A stretch of DNA of 59,921 bases from a virus. Positions 23,985 through 31,309 of this stretch are shown here, piece after piece. The position numbers were made by a program, and so were the translations under genes. Location: IMG/VR virus record IMGVR_UViG_3300037071_000511, positions 1 through 59,921 of that record; one strand, 5' to 3'. The notes under the pieces are model-generated. The model was not told where the DNA came from. It made no database searches and was given only the letters and a program-made list of their open reading frames with translations. Position 1 is the first letter of the stretch, and the number at the start of each line of letters is the position of its first letter.

Positions 23985-25292
23985 TCAGGTGACAACGCTG
24001 AGTCCGACACGGTCGCTATAGAATTGAGTTCGTTCACGTTTTGCGGTGAAGCCGTCGATGACGTAGATGCTCTTGGTTCTCACCCATGTTCCAAGGTAGG
24101 TGCGGATGTTGGCGCGATTGGTTGCCTGCTCCTTCGAGCGCTGCTTGGCAGCAATGCCGCGGCCGATATCCCAGCCCAGCACATCGGCAACGGCGTAGCC
24201 GCCCCAGTCGACTGATTGTTCGTTGACGCGCCAGCTACCCTTGGCGAACTTCTCCTTCACCCGGTCGACGTCGCTGACAGTGATGCGATCGAAAGCGCTT
24301 TGGATTTCGGCCTTCACGAATCGGCCCTGCTTCCACTTCAATTCCCAGCGGATGCTGCCAGCCTTGGCGTAGTTGGCCTTCATGACCTCGAAGATGCGAT
24401 CGTCATCGCCAGCGTCTGCACTATCTGGCTTGTGGAAGTATGGCCGCACCCGCACCGAATTGTTCCACCCGGTCGAGCCGCTCTCGCCTGTACCCTTGTC
24501 TCGCCCGGACAGGCTTGGATGGCCGAGCAGGATGATGATGCAATCGTATTTCAGGCAGAGCCCGCGCAGCAGGGTGATGAACTGCTTGGCATGGGTGCGA
24601 TTGTTCTCGTTGCCAGAGAACACGTCAGCCAGATTGTCGATGATGAGCAGTGCTGGCCGGTAGAGATCGAGCGTGACGCACAGGCGATGGTAGACTGCTG
24701 TTGGCTGCAGCCGCTTGTTGCGATCCTCGACGGCAAGCACGGTGTCTTGCCCCACCATGTCGAGGATGGTGAGTCCTTCAGCCAGATCGAGATCGATGCC
24801 ATCAGCATCACAGATTTCATTCAACCTATTGGTGATTTCCTGTCGGTCATCCTCTGCGGAGAGGTACACAACCGGGCCTTGCAACACGTCGACACTGAGC
24901 CACTGGGTCGCAGTCGTGCAGGCAAGCGCAAGTTGCAGGATCAGCAGGCTCTTGCCGATCGCGCCATCGCCCATGAACAGGGCGACGTTGCGCACCGGGA
25001 AGATTTCGGAGACATCGAGGAACTCGCGTGGCTTCTGCTTGCCCTTGAGCGTGGCAGCACTGATGCCGGTGAGCGGCTCTGGCTTTGGTGGCTCTCTGTG
25101 GCCATTGGGCTTGGGCGGTTCGTGGAATGTTCGTGCGTGCTCTTCCTCGATCCGCTCGTAGTAGGCCCTGACTTCGTCGGATTCCTCGAAGCTGGTGTCA
25201 TCAAACCCAGCGTCTGCGCGCATCTGGCGGGATTCGGCGAGGAGCCGGGCAATTTCTTCGGGTGTCGGCAAATTTCCGGGTGCGTCACTCAT
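23985..25292 (-). CDS. RepA-like (AAA_25) replicative helicase
   Basis: 435 residues, RecA-fold ATPase. An acidic N-terminal helical part (1-90) is followed by Walker A 'GDGAIGKSLL' near residue 107, 'VVYLSAEDDRQEI' around 142, Walker B 'LLIIDNLADVF' near 216 and 'IIILLGHPSLSG' near 255. This order is that of RepA/RSF1010-type hexameric helicases of plasmids and phages. The C-terminal 120 residues probably form a winged-helix part. The DNA just downstream holds the iteron array. No primase or polymerase is in the window. Confidence 0.75.
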   Translation of the reverse strand: MSDAPGNLPTPEEIARLLAESRQMRADAGFDDTSFEESDEVRAYYERIEEEHARTFHEPPKPNGHREPPKPEPLTGISAATLKGKQKPREFLDVSEIFPVRNVALFMGDGAIGKSLLILQLALACTTATQWLSVDVLQGPVVYLSAEDDRQEITNRLNEICDADGIDLDLAEGLTILDMVGQDTVLAVEDRNKRLQPTAVYHRLCVTLDLYRPALLIIDNLADVFSGNENNRTHAKQFITLLRGLCLKYDCIIILLGHPSLSGRDKGTGESGSTGWNNSVRVRPYFHKPDSADAGDDDRIFEVMKANYAKAGSIRWELKWKQGRFVKAEIQSAFDRITVSDVDRVKEKFAKGSWRVNEQSVDWGGYAVADVLGWDIGRGIAAKQRSKEQATNRANIRTYLGTWVRTKSIYVIDGFTAKRERTQFYSDRVGLSVVT

Positions 25293-25450
25293 GACACACC
25301 TGACCCGTTGAATCTCAGGGGCTTTCCGCTATTGTGACAGCACACTGGTGATCCTTTCTGACCCTTCGCATGGTAGGCAGGCACGGTGTGAGGGATGAAT
25401 ACAGGGCTCGGCGCGCGATCAACGCCCGAGCCCTTCTATCTTTAGCCACC
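25293..25450. other. Non-coding gap with stem-loop and dyad
   Basis: No gene seen. A perfect 9-bp stem AGGGCTCGG / CCGAGCCCT (25403-25434) has only a weak T tract on the plus strand and none on the minus strand. It also holds a TGTG/CACA dyad (25334-25345) ahead of the helicase start, similar to the TGTG-A-CACA operator copy at 37929. A helicase promoter is expected here but not clear. Confidence 0.4.
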
Positions 25451-25868
25451 TCAGAAATGAATGCGAGTCGAAATCGCGCCCCACTCCGTCAGAATCTTCT
25501 CAGCTTCCTTGACCGATCGCGCCACCCGGTGCGGCACGCCGCGCAGGTGCATCTGGGTGGCGAAAGTCCATTGCGCCTCGCTCAACTTGCCCTTTTCCTG
25601 CTTGAGTTCGAGCCAGTAATGCACGCCTGTCGGGCCGACGAGCACCAGATCGGACCAGCCCGGCTGCAGCCCGGCCCGCTTGAGGCGCGCACCTGTCTCG
25701 TCGGTTCGTAGCTCTCCCGCCGGGAAGTGGTTCCATAGCCAGCCCGGCGCGCAGCCTACCCGCAGAAGATCAGCGACGGCGCATTGAATCTGGAACTCGC
25801 TAGGCCCGGGAGCCTTTGTTCCCTTTTGCCGCTTGCCCTTGAGTAGATCGAGTTGGCGCTCTTCCATT
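25451..25868 (-). CDS. VRR-NUC domain nuclease
   Basis: 138 residues from the ATG at 25868 (MEERQLDLLKGKRQKG), with GGGGAAG upstream. The PD-(D/E)xK-type VRR-NUC core is visible: Glu in 'PSEFQIQCAVADLL', 'GAGLKPGWSDL'-type segment here as 'AGLQPGWSDLVLV' with Asp near 72, and 'YWLELKQEKGKLSEAQ' with the Glu-x-Lys near 87. Small stand-alone VRR-NUC proteins in phages act as structure-specific or Holliday-type nucleases. Divergent from the early plus-strand genes. Confidence 0.75.
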
Positions 25869-25944
25869 TTGATTCTTCCCCATGTCGAGCTTTTATAGTA
25901 CGACAGCCGAACGGGTGGAAGAATCAAGTGGAAGGAAAAGCCAG
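25869..25944. promoter_or_regulatory. Divergent control region with TATAGTACG box
   Basis: The 76-bp gap separates the late minus strand from the early plus strand. It carries one degenerate copy (TATA-G-TACG, 25894-25902) of the early-promoter palindrome. A plus-strand TTGATT (25869) with TATAGT (25894) has long spacing; on the minus strand TATAAA overlaps the same box. One operator could control both directions. Confidence 0.5.
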
Positions 25945-26226
25945 ATGGCCATTGTCGCAGCGATCGATCCCACGGAAGGCCGCCGCAAGCTCGCGGACCC
26001 AGTCCTGCCCAAGGCACCACCGGCAACCAACCCGTCGCCAATGGCCGCGGGCCTTGTCGCAGGTGGAGCCCCACTCGCCGCCCCGGGCGCTGTCGCGCGC
26101 AACCCGGCGGCAACGGCCGCAATGACCCGCACCAAGCTATTGGCTGCAGGCATGCCAGACCTGATGCAGCAACGGGAGCGGAACGCGCTGCGCGGCTTCG
26201 GAACGGCGCTGGCACGTCCTCTATGA
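25945..26226 (+). CDS. Hypothetical Ala/Pro-rich protein
   Basis: 93 residues starting MAIVAAIDPTEGRRKLADPV behind GGAAGGA. The middle is Ala/Pro/Gly-rich and likely disordered; the end has a basic helix (MTRTKLLAAGMPDLMQQRER). First gene of the early strand. No family recognised. Confidence 0.5.
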   Translation: MAIVAAIDPTEGRRKLADPVLPKAPPATNPSPMAAGLVAGGAPLAAPGAVARNPAATAAMTRTKLLAAGMPDLMQQRERNALRGFGTALARPL

Positions 26227-26582
26227 GTCAGCCGGGGGGCAAGCTGGTCGACTGCGCGCCGATCATCATCAACACGCCGCACCTGATCGCGCCGCTGCTC
26301 AACTACGATCACCCCGGTGCCGTGCTGGTGATCTACATGGCGCAGCGCTGGTCGGTGAACCGGATCAACCGGGCCGAGCTTCGCCGGGTGGTCAAGCTGG
26401 ACGGCAAAGAGCCGCGCTTCGCAGCCTCGTTCGAGTGGCTGCTTCTCAGGATCAACGACACCCTGCCGCTGACCGGCTGGGTCATTGACGAGGAGCGTGA
26501 GCGCTACCGGCTCGAACCCATCAGCCAGAGGCACCACGAACGACTGGTGCGCAGATACAGTCGCCTACAGGGGCGTGGATAG
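26223..26582 (+). CDS. Hypothetical protein
   Basis: 119 residues in ATGA overlap with the previous gene. Contains 'LIAPLLNYDHPGAVLVIYMA' and a basic C-terminus (RHHERLVRRYSRLQGRG). Mixed alpha/beta; possible small nucleic-acid-binding protein. Not recognised. Confidence 0.5.
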   Translation: MSQPGGKLVDCAPIIINTPHLIAPLLNYDHPGAVLVIYMAQRWSVNRINRAELRRVVKLDGKEPRFAASFEWLLLRINDTLPLTGWVIDEERERYRLEPISQRHHERLVRRYSRLQGRG

Positions 26583-26602
26583 AAACAATGCAAGGAGATG
26601 AC

Positions 26603-26986
26603 ATGAACAAGCCAACGACAGACAACGACTTCGAGACGGCGGTCGAGGTGGCGCTGGACGGCATGCAGACCGCGACAAACCCCCAGCCGCTGCATGCGCA
26701 GGGCGAGCAAGTCAATTACGAAAAACCCCCGACGAATTTTTCGTCAAACCGCGACCTGATCGAGAAGACCCGGGTGCTGTTCGCCAAGCAACTGGAATCG
26801 CTGCAAGTGCGCATCGACGCGGTCAACGAAGAGATCGCCCGGTCGATCAAGGCGCGCGACGAGGCGGTGACGATGGCCGAGAACCAGCACAGGGATCGCA
26901 TGCGGGAGCATGAGCGCGACCTGTACCAGATCAAGACGCTGCGCGCCGCGGTCGAACTGGCGGTGGCGGCGCTGGGCTATGAGTAG
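26603..26986 (+). CDS. Hypothetical coiled-coil protein
   Basis: 127 residues; AAGGAG lies 7 nt before the ATG at 26603. A low-complexity first third is followed by a long coiled coil (from about 55: 'LFAKQLESLQVRIDAVNEEI'). Unknown; a scaffold- or inhibitor-like role in the early phase is possible. Confidence 0.5.
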   Translation: MNKPTTDNDFETAVEVALDGMQTATNPQPLHAQGEQVNYEKPPTNFSSNRDLIEKTRVLFAKQLESLQVRIDAVNEEIARSIKARDEAVTMAENQHRDRMREHERDLYQIKTLRAAVELAVAALGYE

Positions 26987-27596
26987 GTTCATCGTCAGGC
27001 CGATCTTCAAGCAACCCAACGGCTACTGGTGGGCCTACAGCTTCGTGCGGGCGAACACTGTCTACTCGCTGAACACCCGCGACATGAGCAAGGCGCAGGC
27101 CGCGTACAACGAACAACTGGACAGGCTGCGCCGGTATGCCGGTAGCATCGACCCGGCCGACGCAGGCATGGAAGCCGAAAGCCAATGCGCCGAATGGCCG
27201 CGCTGCGCTTGTGGCCGGGGTGGACCTGATTTGTGCTGCGAGTGCATTTCGCAGGAAACCTGTAACTGCGTTAGCCCGGATGCCTATGGCAGAAAGCACG
27301 ACGCTGACCCGGCCGACGCAGGCATGGACAACCCGCCAGAGCCGGAAGTCGAGGTGCTGGACCGGCGACTGATCCTTGCATGGAAAACGATAGGCGAGCT
27401 TCAACAGCGCGTGGAAGAGTTAGGGCGGCAACGAGATCAGGCGATTGAAACGGCAATGCAATTACAGGATGCGGCAGCACGCGGGCGGGTACTGCGTGAG
27501 GCGCTGGAATGGATGGATCGCAAAGGCGGACTTGGATTGGATGTCCATGATCGCATCCGCGCCGCTCTCTCGGCCAGCAAGGAGGGCGGGGAATGA
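26979..27596 (+). CDS. Cys-rich protein with coiled coil
   Basis: 205 residues, start overlapping the previous stop by 8 nt. N-terminus has a beta domain (MSRFIVRPIFKQPNGYWWAY). The central Cys cluster (CACGRGGPDLCCECISQETC) looks like a metal-binding knuckle and is flanked by two copies of DPADAGM. The C-terminus is a coiled coil ending 'LREALEWMDRKGGLGLDVHD'. Parts of it recur in the next gene (see repeats). Confidence 0.5.
   Translation: MSRFIVRPIFKQPNGYWWAYSFVRANTVYSLNTRDMSKAQAAYNEQLDRLRRYAGSIDPADAGMEAESQCAEWPRCACGRGGPDLCCECISQETCNCVSPDAYGRKHDADPADAGMDNPPEPEVEVLDRRLILAWKTIGELQQRVEELGRQRDQAIETAMQLQDAAARGRVLREALEWMDRKGGLGLDVHDRIRAALSASKEGGE
27150..27328 (+). repeat. 23-bp direct repeat within the Cys-rich gene
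   Basis: Identical 23-bp copies at 27150-27172 and 27306-27328 encode DPADAGM on either side of the Cys cluster. It is a candidate site for loss or gain of the finger module by recombination. Confidence 0.7.
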
Positions 27597-27817
27597 GCGA
27601 CGTGGCGGAACTGATCGAGCGGCTGCGCGACTTTGAGATGGCGAACCACAGCCTGCACGAAGATTTGAGTGAGTTGCTGATAGACGCCGCATCTTGTCTC
27701 GCCGCGCTTCAACAGCGCGTGGAAGAGCTAGAGCAGATGGTCGCCACATTGCTTGCGGCTAAGCGCATCGTTGGTGCCGAGGCAGAGGCACGCGAGCGGG
27801 TACTGCGTGAGGCGCTG
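27398..27817 (+). repeat. Shared repeats between two adjacent genes
   Basis: Two pairs of 22-bp identical segments: 27398-27419 with 27706-27727 (encoding LQQRVEE) and 27485-27506 with 27796-27817 (encoding RVLREAL). Order and spacing are kept (308 and 311 bp apart), so the coiled-coil parts of the 26979 and 27593 genes are probably a diverged duplication. Confidence 0.7.
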
Positions 27818-27931
27818 AACAGCTTGATTGAATGGCAGTACTACGTCACGAAGAAGGCGAAGGCCGACGATCTGCGGGAGTGGCATTCACGGCTCGCAGC
27901 CGCCCGCGCCGCTCTAGGGGAGAAGCCATGA
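27593..27931 (+). CDS. Hypothetical coiled-coil protein
   Basis: 112 residues in ATGA overlap. Helical throughout (MSDVAELIERLRDFEMANHS; LAALQQRVEELEQMVATLLA), with the RVLREAL element shared with the previous gene. Probably a paralogue of that gene's C-terminus. Unknown function. Confidence 0.5.
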   Translation: MSDVAELIERLRDFEMANHSLHEDLSELLIDAASCLAALQQRVEELEQMVATLLAAKRIVGAEAEARERVLREALNSLIEWQYYVTKKAKADDLREWHSRLAAARAALGEKP

Positions 27932-28548
27932 GCGAACTCCGCTCTGCCCGCGGCCTGTTCGCAGCCACCGGCAAGATCGCGCTGCCGATCGAGCGCATCC
28001 CGCAGGACTTCTATGCCACCCCGGCCGAGGTGACCCGGGCTCTGCTACGGGTGGAAGGCGATCGACTGGATTCCTTCCCGGTGATCTGGGAGCCAGCGGC
28101 CGGGACTGGCGCGATTGTCGAGGTGCTGAAGCGCAACCATTCTGTCGTGTTCTCCGACATCGCCGATCGAGGCTATCCCCACGTCCGGGTGCAATCGTTC
28201 TTCGACTACCGCGCACCACCGGCCTTGGCAATTGTCACCAATCCACCGTTCTCCGAGGTCAACTGGCGCGACGGCAAAGGCCGCTGGATCACCCATGCGC
28301 TGGACGTGCTCGACATCGAGTACATGGCGCTGCTGCTGCCGTGGACGTGGCCTGCGGCCGCCGGGCTGGGCGAAATATGGGAGAAGCATCCGCCAGCGAT
28401 CGTCTATTTGATGCGTTGGCGAATCGACTGGACCGAGCAGGGCGCACCGCCATCAAGTCACGCTTGGTTCATCTATGACAGGGGACACCGAGGGGAAACC
28501 ATCCTACGCATGTTGGACAGGGAGCCGAAACAGGGGAAACTGCTATGA
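27928..28548 (+). CDS. DNA adenine methyltransferase-like protein
   Basis: 206 residues, ATGA overlap with the preceding gene. SAM-binding motif I 'WEPAAGTGAIVEVL' near residue 51 and catalytic motif 'TNPPFSEVNW' near 107 place it with class I N6-adenine or N4-cytosine methyltransferases. It is short and has no obvious separate target-recognition domain. It may protect phage DNA from restriction together with the Mom-like protein. Compare the stand-alone phage methyltransferases with NPPF. Confidence 0.65.
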   Translation: MSELRSARGLFAATGKIALPIERIPQDFYATPAEVTRALLRVEGDRLDSFPVIWEPAAGTGAIVEVLKRNHSVVFSDIADRGYPHVRVQSFFDYRAPPALAIVTNPPFSEVNWRDGKGRWITHALDVLDIEYMALLLPWTWPAAAGLGEIWEKHPPAIVYLMRWRIDWTEQGAPPSSHAWFIYDRGHRGETILRMLDREPKQGKLL

Positions 28549-28727
28549 GCAACATGCTTGAGCATGCCCGAGATGAATATCGCCGCTTGCTGCGCCTGCC
28601 TCTGGGCGGCTGGGAACGGCATTACAATCAGGCGTATCTGGCCTTTCTCCGTGACTTCATTGCGGAGATGGAAGGTCGTGATCCGCAGGCCGTGCAGGAA
28701 GAGTACGAGGGGGCAGCGCAGCTATGA
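28545..28727 (+). CDS. Hypothetical 60-residue protein
   Basis: Helical, mixed charge (MSNMLEHARDEYRRLLRLPL; AFLRDFIAEMEGRDPQAVQE). Coupled to both neighbours by ATGA overlaps. Not recognised. Confidence 0.5.
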   Translation: MSNMLEHARDEYRRLLRLPLGGWERHYNQAYLAFLRDFIAEMEGRDPQAVQEEYEGAAQL

Positions 28728-29182
28728 CTCTGGCGGTTCCGTACAAGCGCACGATGGCTGGGGCCAAGTGGCGGGGGCGGGAGAGCGAGCCGGTGTCGAC
28801 GCCGAAGCGCGACCGGGTGATCAAACTGGCGCAGCGGTGGAACAGGGAGAACCACCTGCGCAAGATGAAGGCCGAGATCAGCGCGCTCGACAGGAAGCTC
28901 GACGTGGCGATCGAGCGCAGCCGTTTTCCGATCGTGCCATTCACCAGTCCGAACACCATCATTCAACAGGTTGGGTTCTGGCACGGCCTGACGGTGCATG
29001 AGATTCTCAGCGACAGCCGCCTGATCCCGATCGTGGAGGCACGCTTCGATGCGATCGTCGCGGTGCGCATCAATTGCCGGATTGGGGGGAAGCGGCCGGG
29101 CCTGATGGATTTGGCCCGGCTGTTCAATCGCGATCACACGTCGATCATTTCTGCGCTTCGGCAGCGCGGATTGCGCGGCTGA
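28724..29182 (+). CDS. DnaA C-terminal-domain-like DNA-binding protein
   Basis: 152 residues. The basic N-terminus and coiled coil (1-65) are followed by a region like domain IV of the replication initiator DnaA. That region has helices 'VEARFDAIVAVRINCRI' and 'MDLARLFNRDHTSIISALRQ', where the RDHTS-I-x-x-A pattern matches the DnaA signature that contacts DnaA boxes. There is no AAA+ domain. It may bind host DnaA boxes or a phage origin, or act as a regulator. Its 3' end overlaps the minus-strand RHH gene by 38 nt. Confidence 0.6.
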   Translation: MTLAVPYKRTMAGAKWRGRESEPVSTPKRDRVIKLAQRWNRENHLRKMKAEISALDRKLDVAIERSRFPIVPFTSPNTIIQQVGFWHGLTVHEILSDSRLIPIVEARFDAIVAVRINCRIGGKRPGLMDLARLFNRDHTSIISALRQRGLRG

Positions 29183-29348
29183 TGCGCTGGTTCATGGCTC
29201 GCTTGAGGGTATCGTTGACACCCTGCAGCCAGCCCTTGCCGCCTAGCTCCCTGTAGAACGTCACGATTTCCGGCTCTAGCCGCAGCGTCAGGAGCTTCTT
29301 CCTCGACGGAGGCCTGCCTACCTTCTTCTTCTCTGCCATTGCGTCCAT
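29145..29348 (-). CDS. Ribbon-helix-helix (CopG-like) transcription regulator
   Basis: 67 residues; AGGAG 7 nt upstream. Lys-rich start (MDAMAEKKKVGRPPSRKKL) is followed by a beta strand 'LLTLRLEPEIVTFYRELGGK' and two helices ending 'NQRISRAIRAAEAQK': the RHH fold of CopG/Arc-type dimeric repressors. It is the only minus-strand gene inside the early region, and copies of the CGTA-N-TACG palindrome flank its divergent promoter. Binding to those boxes throughout the early region is a reasonable inference. Confidence 0.7.
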   Translation of the reverse strand: MDAMAEKKKVGRPPSRKKLLTLRLEPEIVTFYRELGGKGWLQGVNDTLKRAMNQRISRAIRAAEAQK

Positions 29349-29368
29349 GCGTTTTCTCCTCGCAAAAT

Positions 29369-29414
29369 TGTACTACGTAACCCCCTTGCGGGTCATTTGG
29401 TTCCGTACTACATA
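29369..29414. promoter_or_regulatory. Divergent promoter with two operator boxes
   Basis: Plus-strand promoter: TTGCGG (29386-29391), 17-bp spacer, TACATA (29409-29414). Minus-strand promoter for the RHH gene: ATGACC, 18-bp spacer, TACAAT, the latter inside the left box. Boxes: TGTA-C-TACG at 29369-29377 and CGTA-C-TACA at 29404-29412, centres 35 bp apart. Each box overlaps one -10 element, as expected for autoregulated repression. Confidence 0.65.
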
Positions 29415-29440
29415 ATGGATGTAGCAACGGAGATCAAGAC

Positions 29441-29836
29441 ATGACCACCAACTTTGACACCAACATCGCCCGCGCCAAGGCGAAGGGCTGGAAGGAAGGA
29501 GTCAGGCGCATGCGCATGGAAAAGCGCATGGCCAGCGGGCTGGTCAAGGCCTGCCTCGCCCGGGGCTACCGGATCACCGTGAACAACGGCGAGGACGTCC
29601 CGATCCGTAAGAGCAAGAGCTACCGGGCCGTCATGGACGCCCTGTGGCAGACCGACGAGGAACATCTCTACATCTACGACGACGCCGACACGCGGCAGGG
29701 GTGGTTCTTCTTGGTCTTCGGCAACGACGGCTGGGATTTGGTCGCTGACTACAGCGACAACGACGCCTGCAACGAGGTCTGGAAGACGGTGCTGAGCCCC
29801 TTGAGCGACAAGCTCTGCATGGAGGCAGTCGGATGA
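29441..29836 (+). CDS. Hypothetical early protein
   Basis: 131 residues, first gene after the divergent promoter, with GGAG upstream. A basic, Met/Arg-rich helix (KGWKEGVRRMRMEKRMASGL) precedes a mixed domain with 'EEHLYIYDDADTRQGWFFLV' and an acidic part. Looks like a small regulator or inhibitor; not recognised. Confidence 0.55.
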   Translation: MTTNFDTNIARAKAKGWKEGVRRMRMEKRMASGLVKACLARGYRITVNNGEDVPIRKSKSYRAVMDALWQTDEEHLYIYDDADTRQGWFFLVFGNDGWDLVADYSDNDACNEVWKTVLSPLSDKLCMEAVG

Positions 29837-30021
29837 CCCGGGACGAATGGGAACACTTCTGCAACTGGCAGTACGACACCAACCAGTCGCTGGCCTGCTT
29901 TCTCAGTGGCACCCAGCCAGACGTCGGCCATTGGTACGAGCCGTCATGGCTGTGGCTCGGCCCGGTGCTCTTCGTAGCGCTCGGCATGTTCCTCGACTGG
30001 AAAAACGACCGGGCCAAATAA
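29833..30021 (+). CDS. Small single-TM protein
   Basis: 62 residues in ATGA overlap. Aromatic N-terminal part (TRDEWEHFCNWQYDTNQ) then one membrane helix 'LWLGPVLFVALGMFLDW' and a short charged tail (KNDRAK). Probably inserted in the inner membrane; unknown function. Confidence 0.5.
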   Translation: MTRDEWEHFCNWQYDTNQSLACFLSGTQPDVGHWYEPSWLWLGPVLFVALGMFLDWKNDRAK

Positions 30022-30023
30022 AT

Positions 30024-30067
30024 TGTGGTACACCACTCTTGCGTTTCGTAGTACAGCAGCCTATGTA
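30024..30067 (+). promoter_or_regulatory. Early promoter with paired boxes
   Basis: -35 TTGCGT (30039-30044), 17-bp spacer, -10 TATGTA (30062-30067). Box 1 TGTG-G-TACA (30024-30032) lies upstream of the -35; box 2 CGTA-G-TACA (30047-30055) lies in the spacer. Centres are 23 bp apart. Confidence 0.7.
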
Positions 30068-30089
30068 AGAGGGGAAAGGAGTTCCCCGA

Positions 30090-30248
30090 ATGAGATTCAC
30101 CGAATGGATGGCCAAGGTCGACGCGATCTTGATGCGCAAGTGCGGCCTCGACAGCCGCGACCTCGCTGACTGGATGTACGTCGACGCATTCGAAGACGGG
30201 TACACGCCAGCCGCCGCCGCACGAGAAGCCCTTCAGGAACAGGAGTAG
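30090..30248 (+). CDS. Small conserved phage protein (DUF5419-like)
   Basis: 52 residues behind AAAGGAG. 'MRFTEWMAKVDAILMRKCGL' then 'SRDLADWMYVDAFEDGYTPA' has the plan of very small phage proteins annotated as DUF5419; the identification is from memory. First gene of its cassette. Confidence 0.55.
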   Translation: MRFTEWMAKVDAILMRKCGLDSRDLADWMYVDAFEDGYTPAAAAREALQEQE

Positions 30249-30252
30249 CCCC

Positions 30253-30501
30253 ATGACCAAATTCCAACTCGTCACCAACAAGGCCACCAAGGCCGAGGTC
30301 TTCGACCACGCGGTCGTCGCCTTCGCCGAGCGCGGCTTCGTTCTCGCTGCCTACATGGACAACCCCCGGGTGCGCACCGAGCTTCAGGGCCAACCCAAGT
30401 TCGAAGGGCTCTACGGCCCCATGTGGGGCGGATGGGACGACGATGGGCAGGCGGTGATCCGCTACGAGGATCACGGCAGCTACGACTTCCTGAGCACGTA
30501 G
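30253..30501 (+). CDS. Hypothetical early protein
   Basis: 82 residues; the ribosome site AGGAG is inside the end of the previous gene. Sequence begins MTKFQLVTNKATKAEVFDHA and ends 'GGWDDDGQAVIRYEDHGSYD'. Alpha/beta, acidic. Unknown. Confidence 0.5.
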   Translation: MTKFQLVTNKATKAEVFDHAVVAFAERGFVLAAYMDNPRVRTELQGQPKFEGLYGPMWGGWDDDGQAVIRYEDHGSYDFLST

Positions 30502-30552
30502 TTCGGTTTCCGGCCTCCGGGCCGGTTTCCCAACCACATGAAGGAGATGTCC

Positions 30553-30792
30553 ATGAAGAAGAAGCTCGACTATCGCGAGTACCCCAAGCCCAGCGGCTAC
30601 CGCAGCGGGTGCAAGGTGTCTTGGTACTACTACCACGACCGCGCCAACGCCGATAAGGCCGCCGCAGCCGCCAAGCACAACGCCGTCATTCAGGCCGGGC
30701 TGGGCTTCGACTTCGGCTATCAGGCTCCCGGCTCGATCCACAAGGCCGAGGGTGGCGACAACGCTGGCATGTGGGAGGTGTGCATCCCGTGA
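30553..30792 (+). CDS. Hypothetical early protein
   Basis: 79 residues from the ATG at 30553, with AAGGAG 6 nt upstream. Tyr-rich and basic (KKKLDYREYPKPSGYRSGCK; VSWYYYHDRANADKAAAAAK). Might contact nucleic acid. Not recognised. Confidence 0.5.
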   Translation: MKKKLDYREYPKPSGYRSGCKVSWYYYHDRANADKAAAAAKHNAVIQAGLGFDFGYQAPGSIHKAEGGDNAGMWEVCIP

Positions 30793-30989
30793 CCTTCCAC
30801 GAATACAAGAATGGCATGACCGTGATGGAGGGTGGCCGCAGCATTGCGGTCGCCCGCGATCGCAGCCCCAACGGCTGGCTGCTGACCCACTACACCGGCT
30901 GCTGGGTGCCGCGCCGCAGGTTCACCAACCTGCTCCGGGTCAAGACCCGCGCCGAGGCCCGCACCATCCTGCAGCAATTAATTTTGTAG
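30789..30989 (+). CDS. Hypothetical early protein, GTG start
   Basis: 66 residues from a GTG overlapping the previous stop (GTGA). 'MTFHEYKNGMTVMEGGRSIA' (first residue read as Met) and 'WVPRRRFTNLLRVKTRAEAR': beta then basic helix. Last gene before the next operator promoter, whose box 1 begins inside its final codons. Confidence 0.5.
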   Translation: MTFHEYKNGMTVMEGGRSIAVARDRSPNGWLLTHYTGCWVPRRRFTNLLRVKTRAEARTILQQLIL

Positions 30990-31028
30990 CACGGGCCCCT
31001 TGACTTTCGTAGTACAGACGCCTAAGTC
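30985..31028 (+). promoter_or_regulatory. Early promoter with paired boxes
   Basis: -35 TTGACT (31000-31005), 17-bp spacer, -10 TAAGTC (31023-31028). Box 1 TGTA-G-CACG (30985-30993), box 2 CGTA-G-TACA (31008-31016), centres 23 bp apart, the same geometry as at 30024 and 33267. Confidence 0.7.
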
Positions 31029-31050
31029 AAGGGGGAAAGGAGTTCCCATC

Positions 31051-31308
31051 ATGCGTAAGGAATACAACGGCCACCCTAGCTGGAACTGCTGGAACGTGGC
31101 GCTCTGGATCGGCAACGACGAATTTCTCTACCGTGCCGCCGTCGAGGCGCTGAACAGCACCCACACCCCGAGGCACGCGACCAACGTGTTCTTCGGCCTG
31201 ACCGGCATGAAGTACGAGAAGACCCCGGACGGTGGCGAGTTCAACCCCACCGCTGTCGAGCGGGCTCTGGTCGGGCTGGAGATCGTCCAGCCCAAGAGGG
31301 GGTACTGA
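31051..31308 (+). CDS. Hypothetical early protein
   Basis: 85 residues, AAAGGAG upstream. Starts MRKEYNGHPSWNCWNVALWI and contains 'NDEFLYRAAVEALNSTHTPR'. Small proteins with 'HPSWNxWNVxLWI' starts recur in phage early regions. Function unknown. Confidence 0.5.
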   Translation: MRKEYNGHPSWNCWNVALWIGNDEFLYRAAVEALNSTHTPRHATNVFFGLTGMKYEKTPDGGEFNPTAVERALVGLEIVQPKRGY

Positions 31309-31309
31309 C

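Noticed and set aside
25403-25434. Stem-loop AGGGCTCGG/CCGAGCCCT as a terminator
   Set aside because: On the minus strand no T-run follows, and on the plus strand no gene precedes it, so a terminator call is not supported.
8461-30625. GTAGTAC/GTACTAC heptamers inside genes (for example 2988, 8463, 21503, 21547, 27838, 30620)
   Set aside because: Such a heptamer is expected several times by chance on both strands of 60 kb, and most encode Tyr-Tyr or similar codons. They lack a promoter or a second box.
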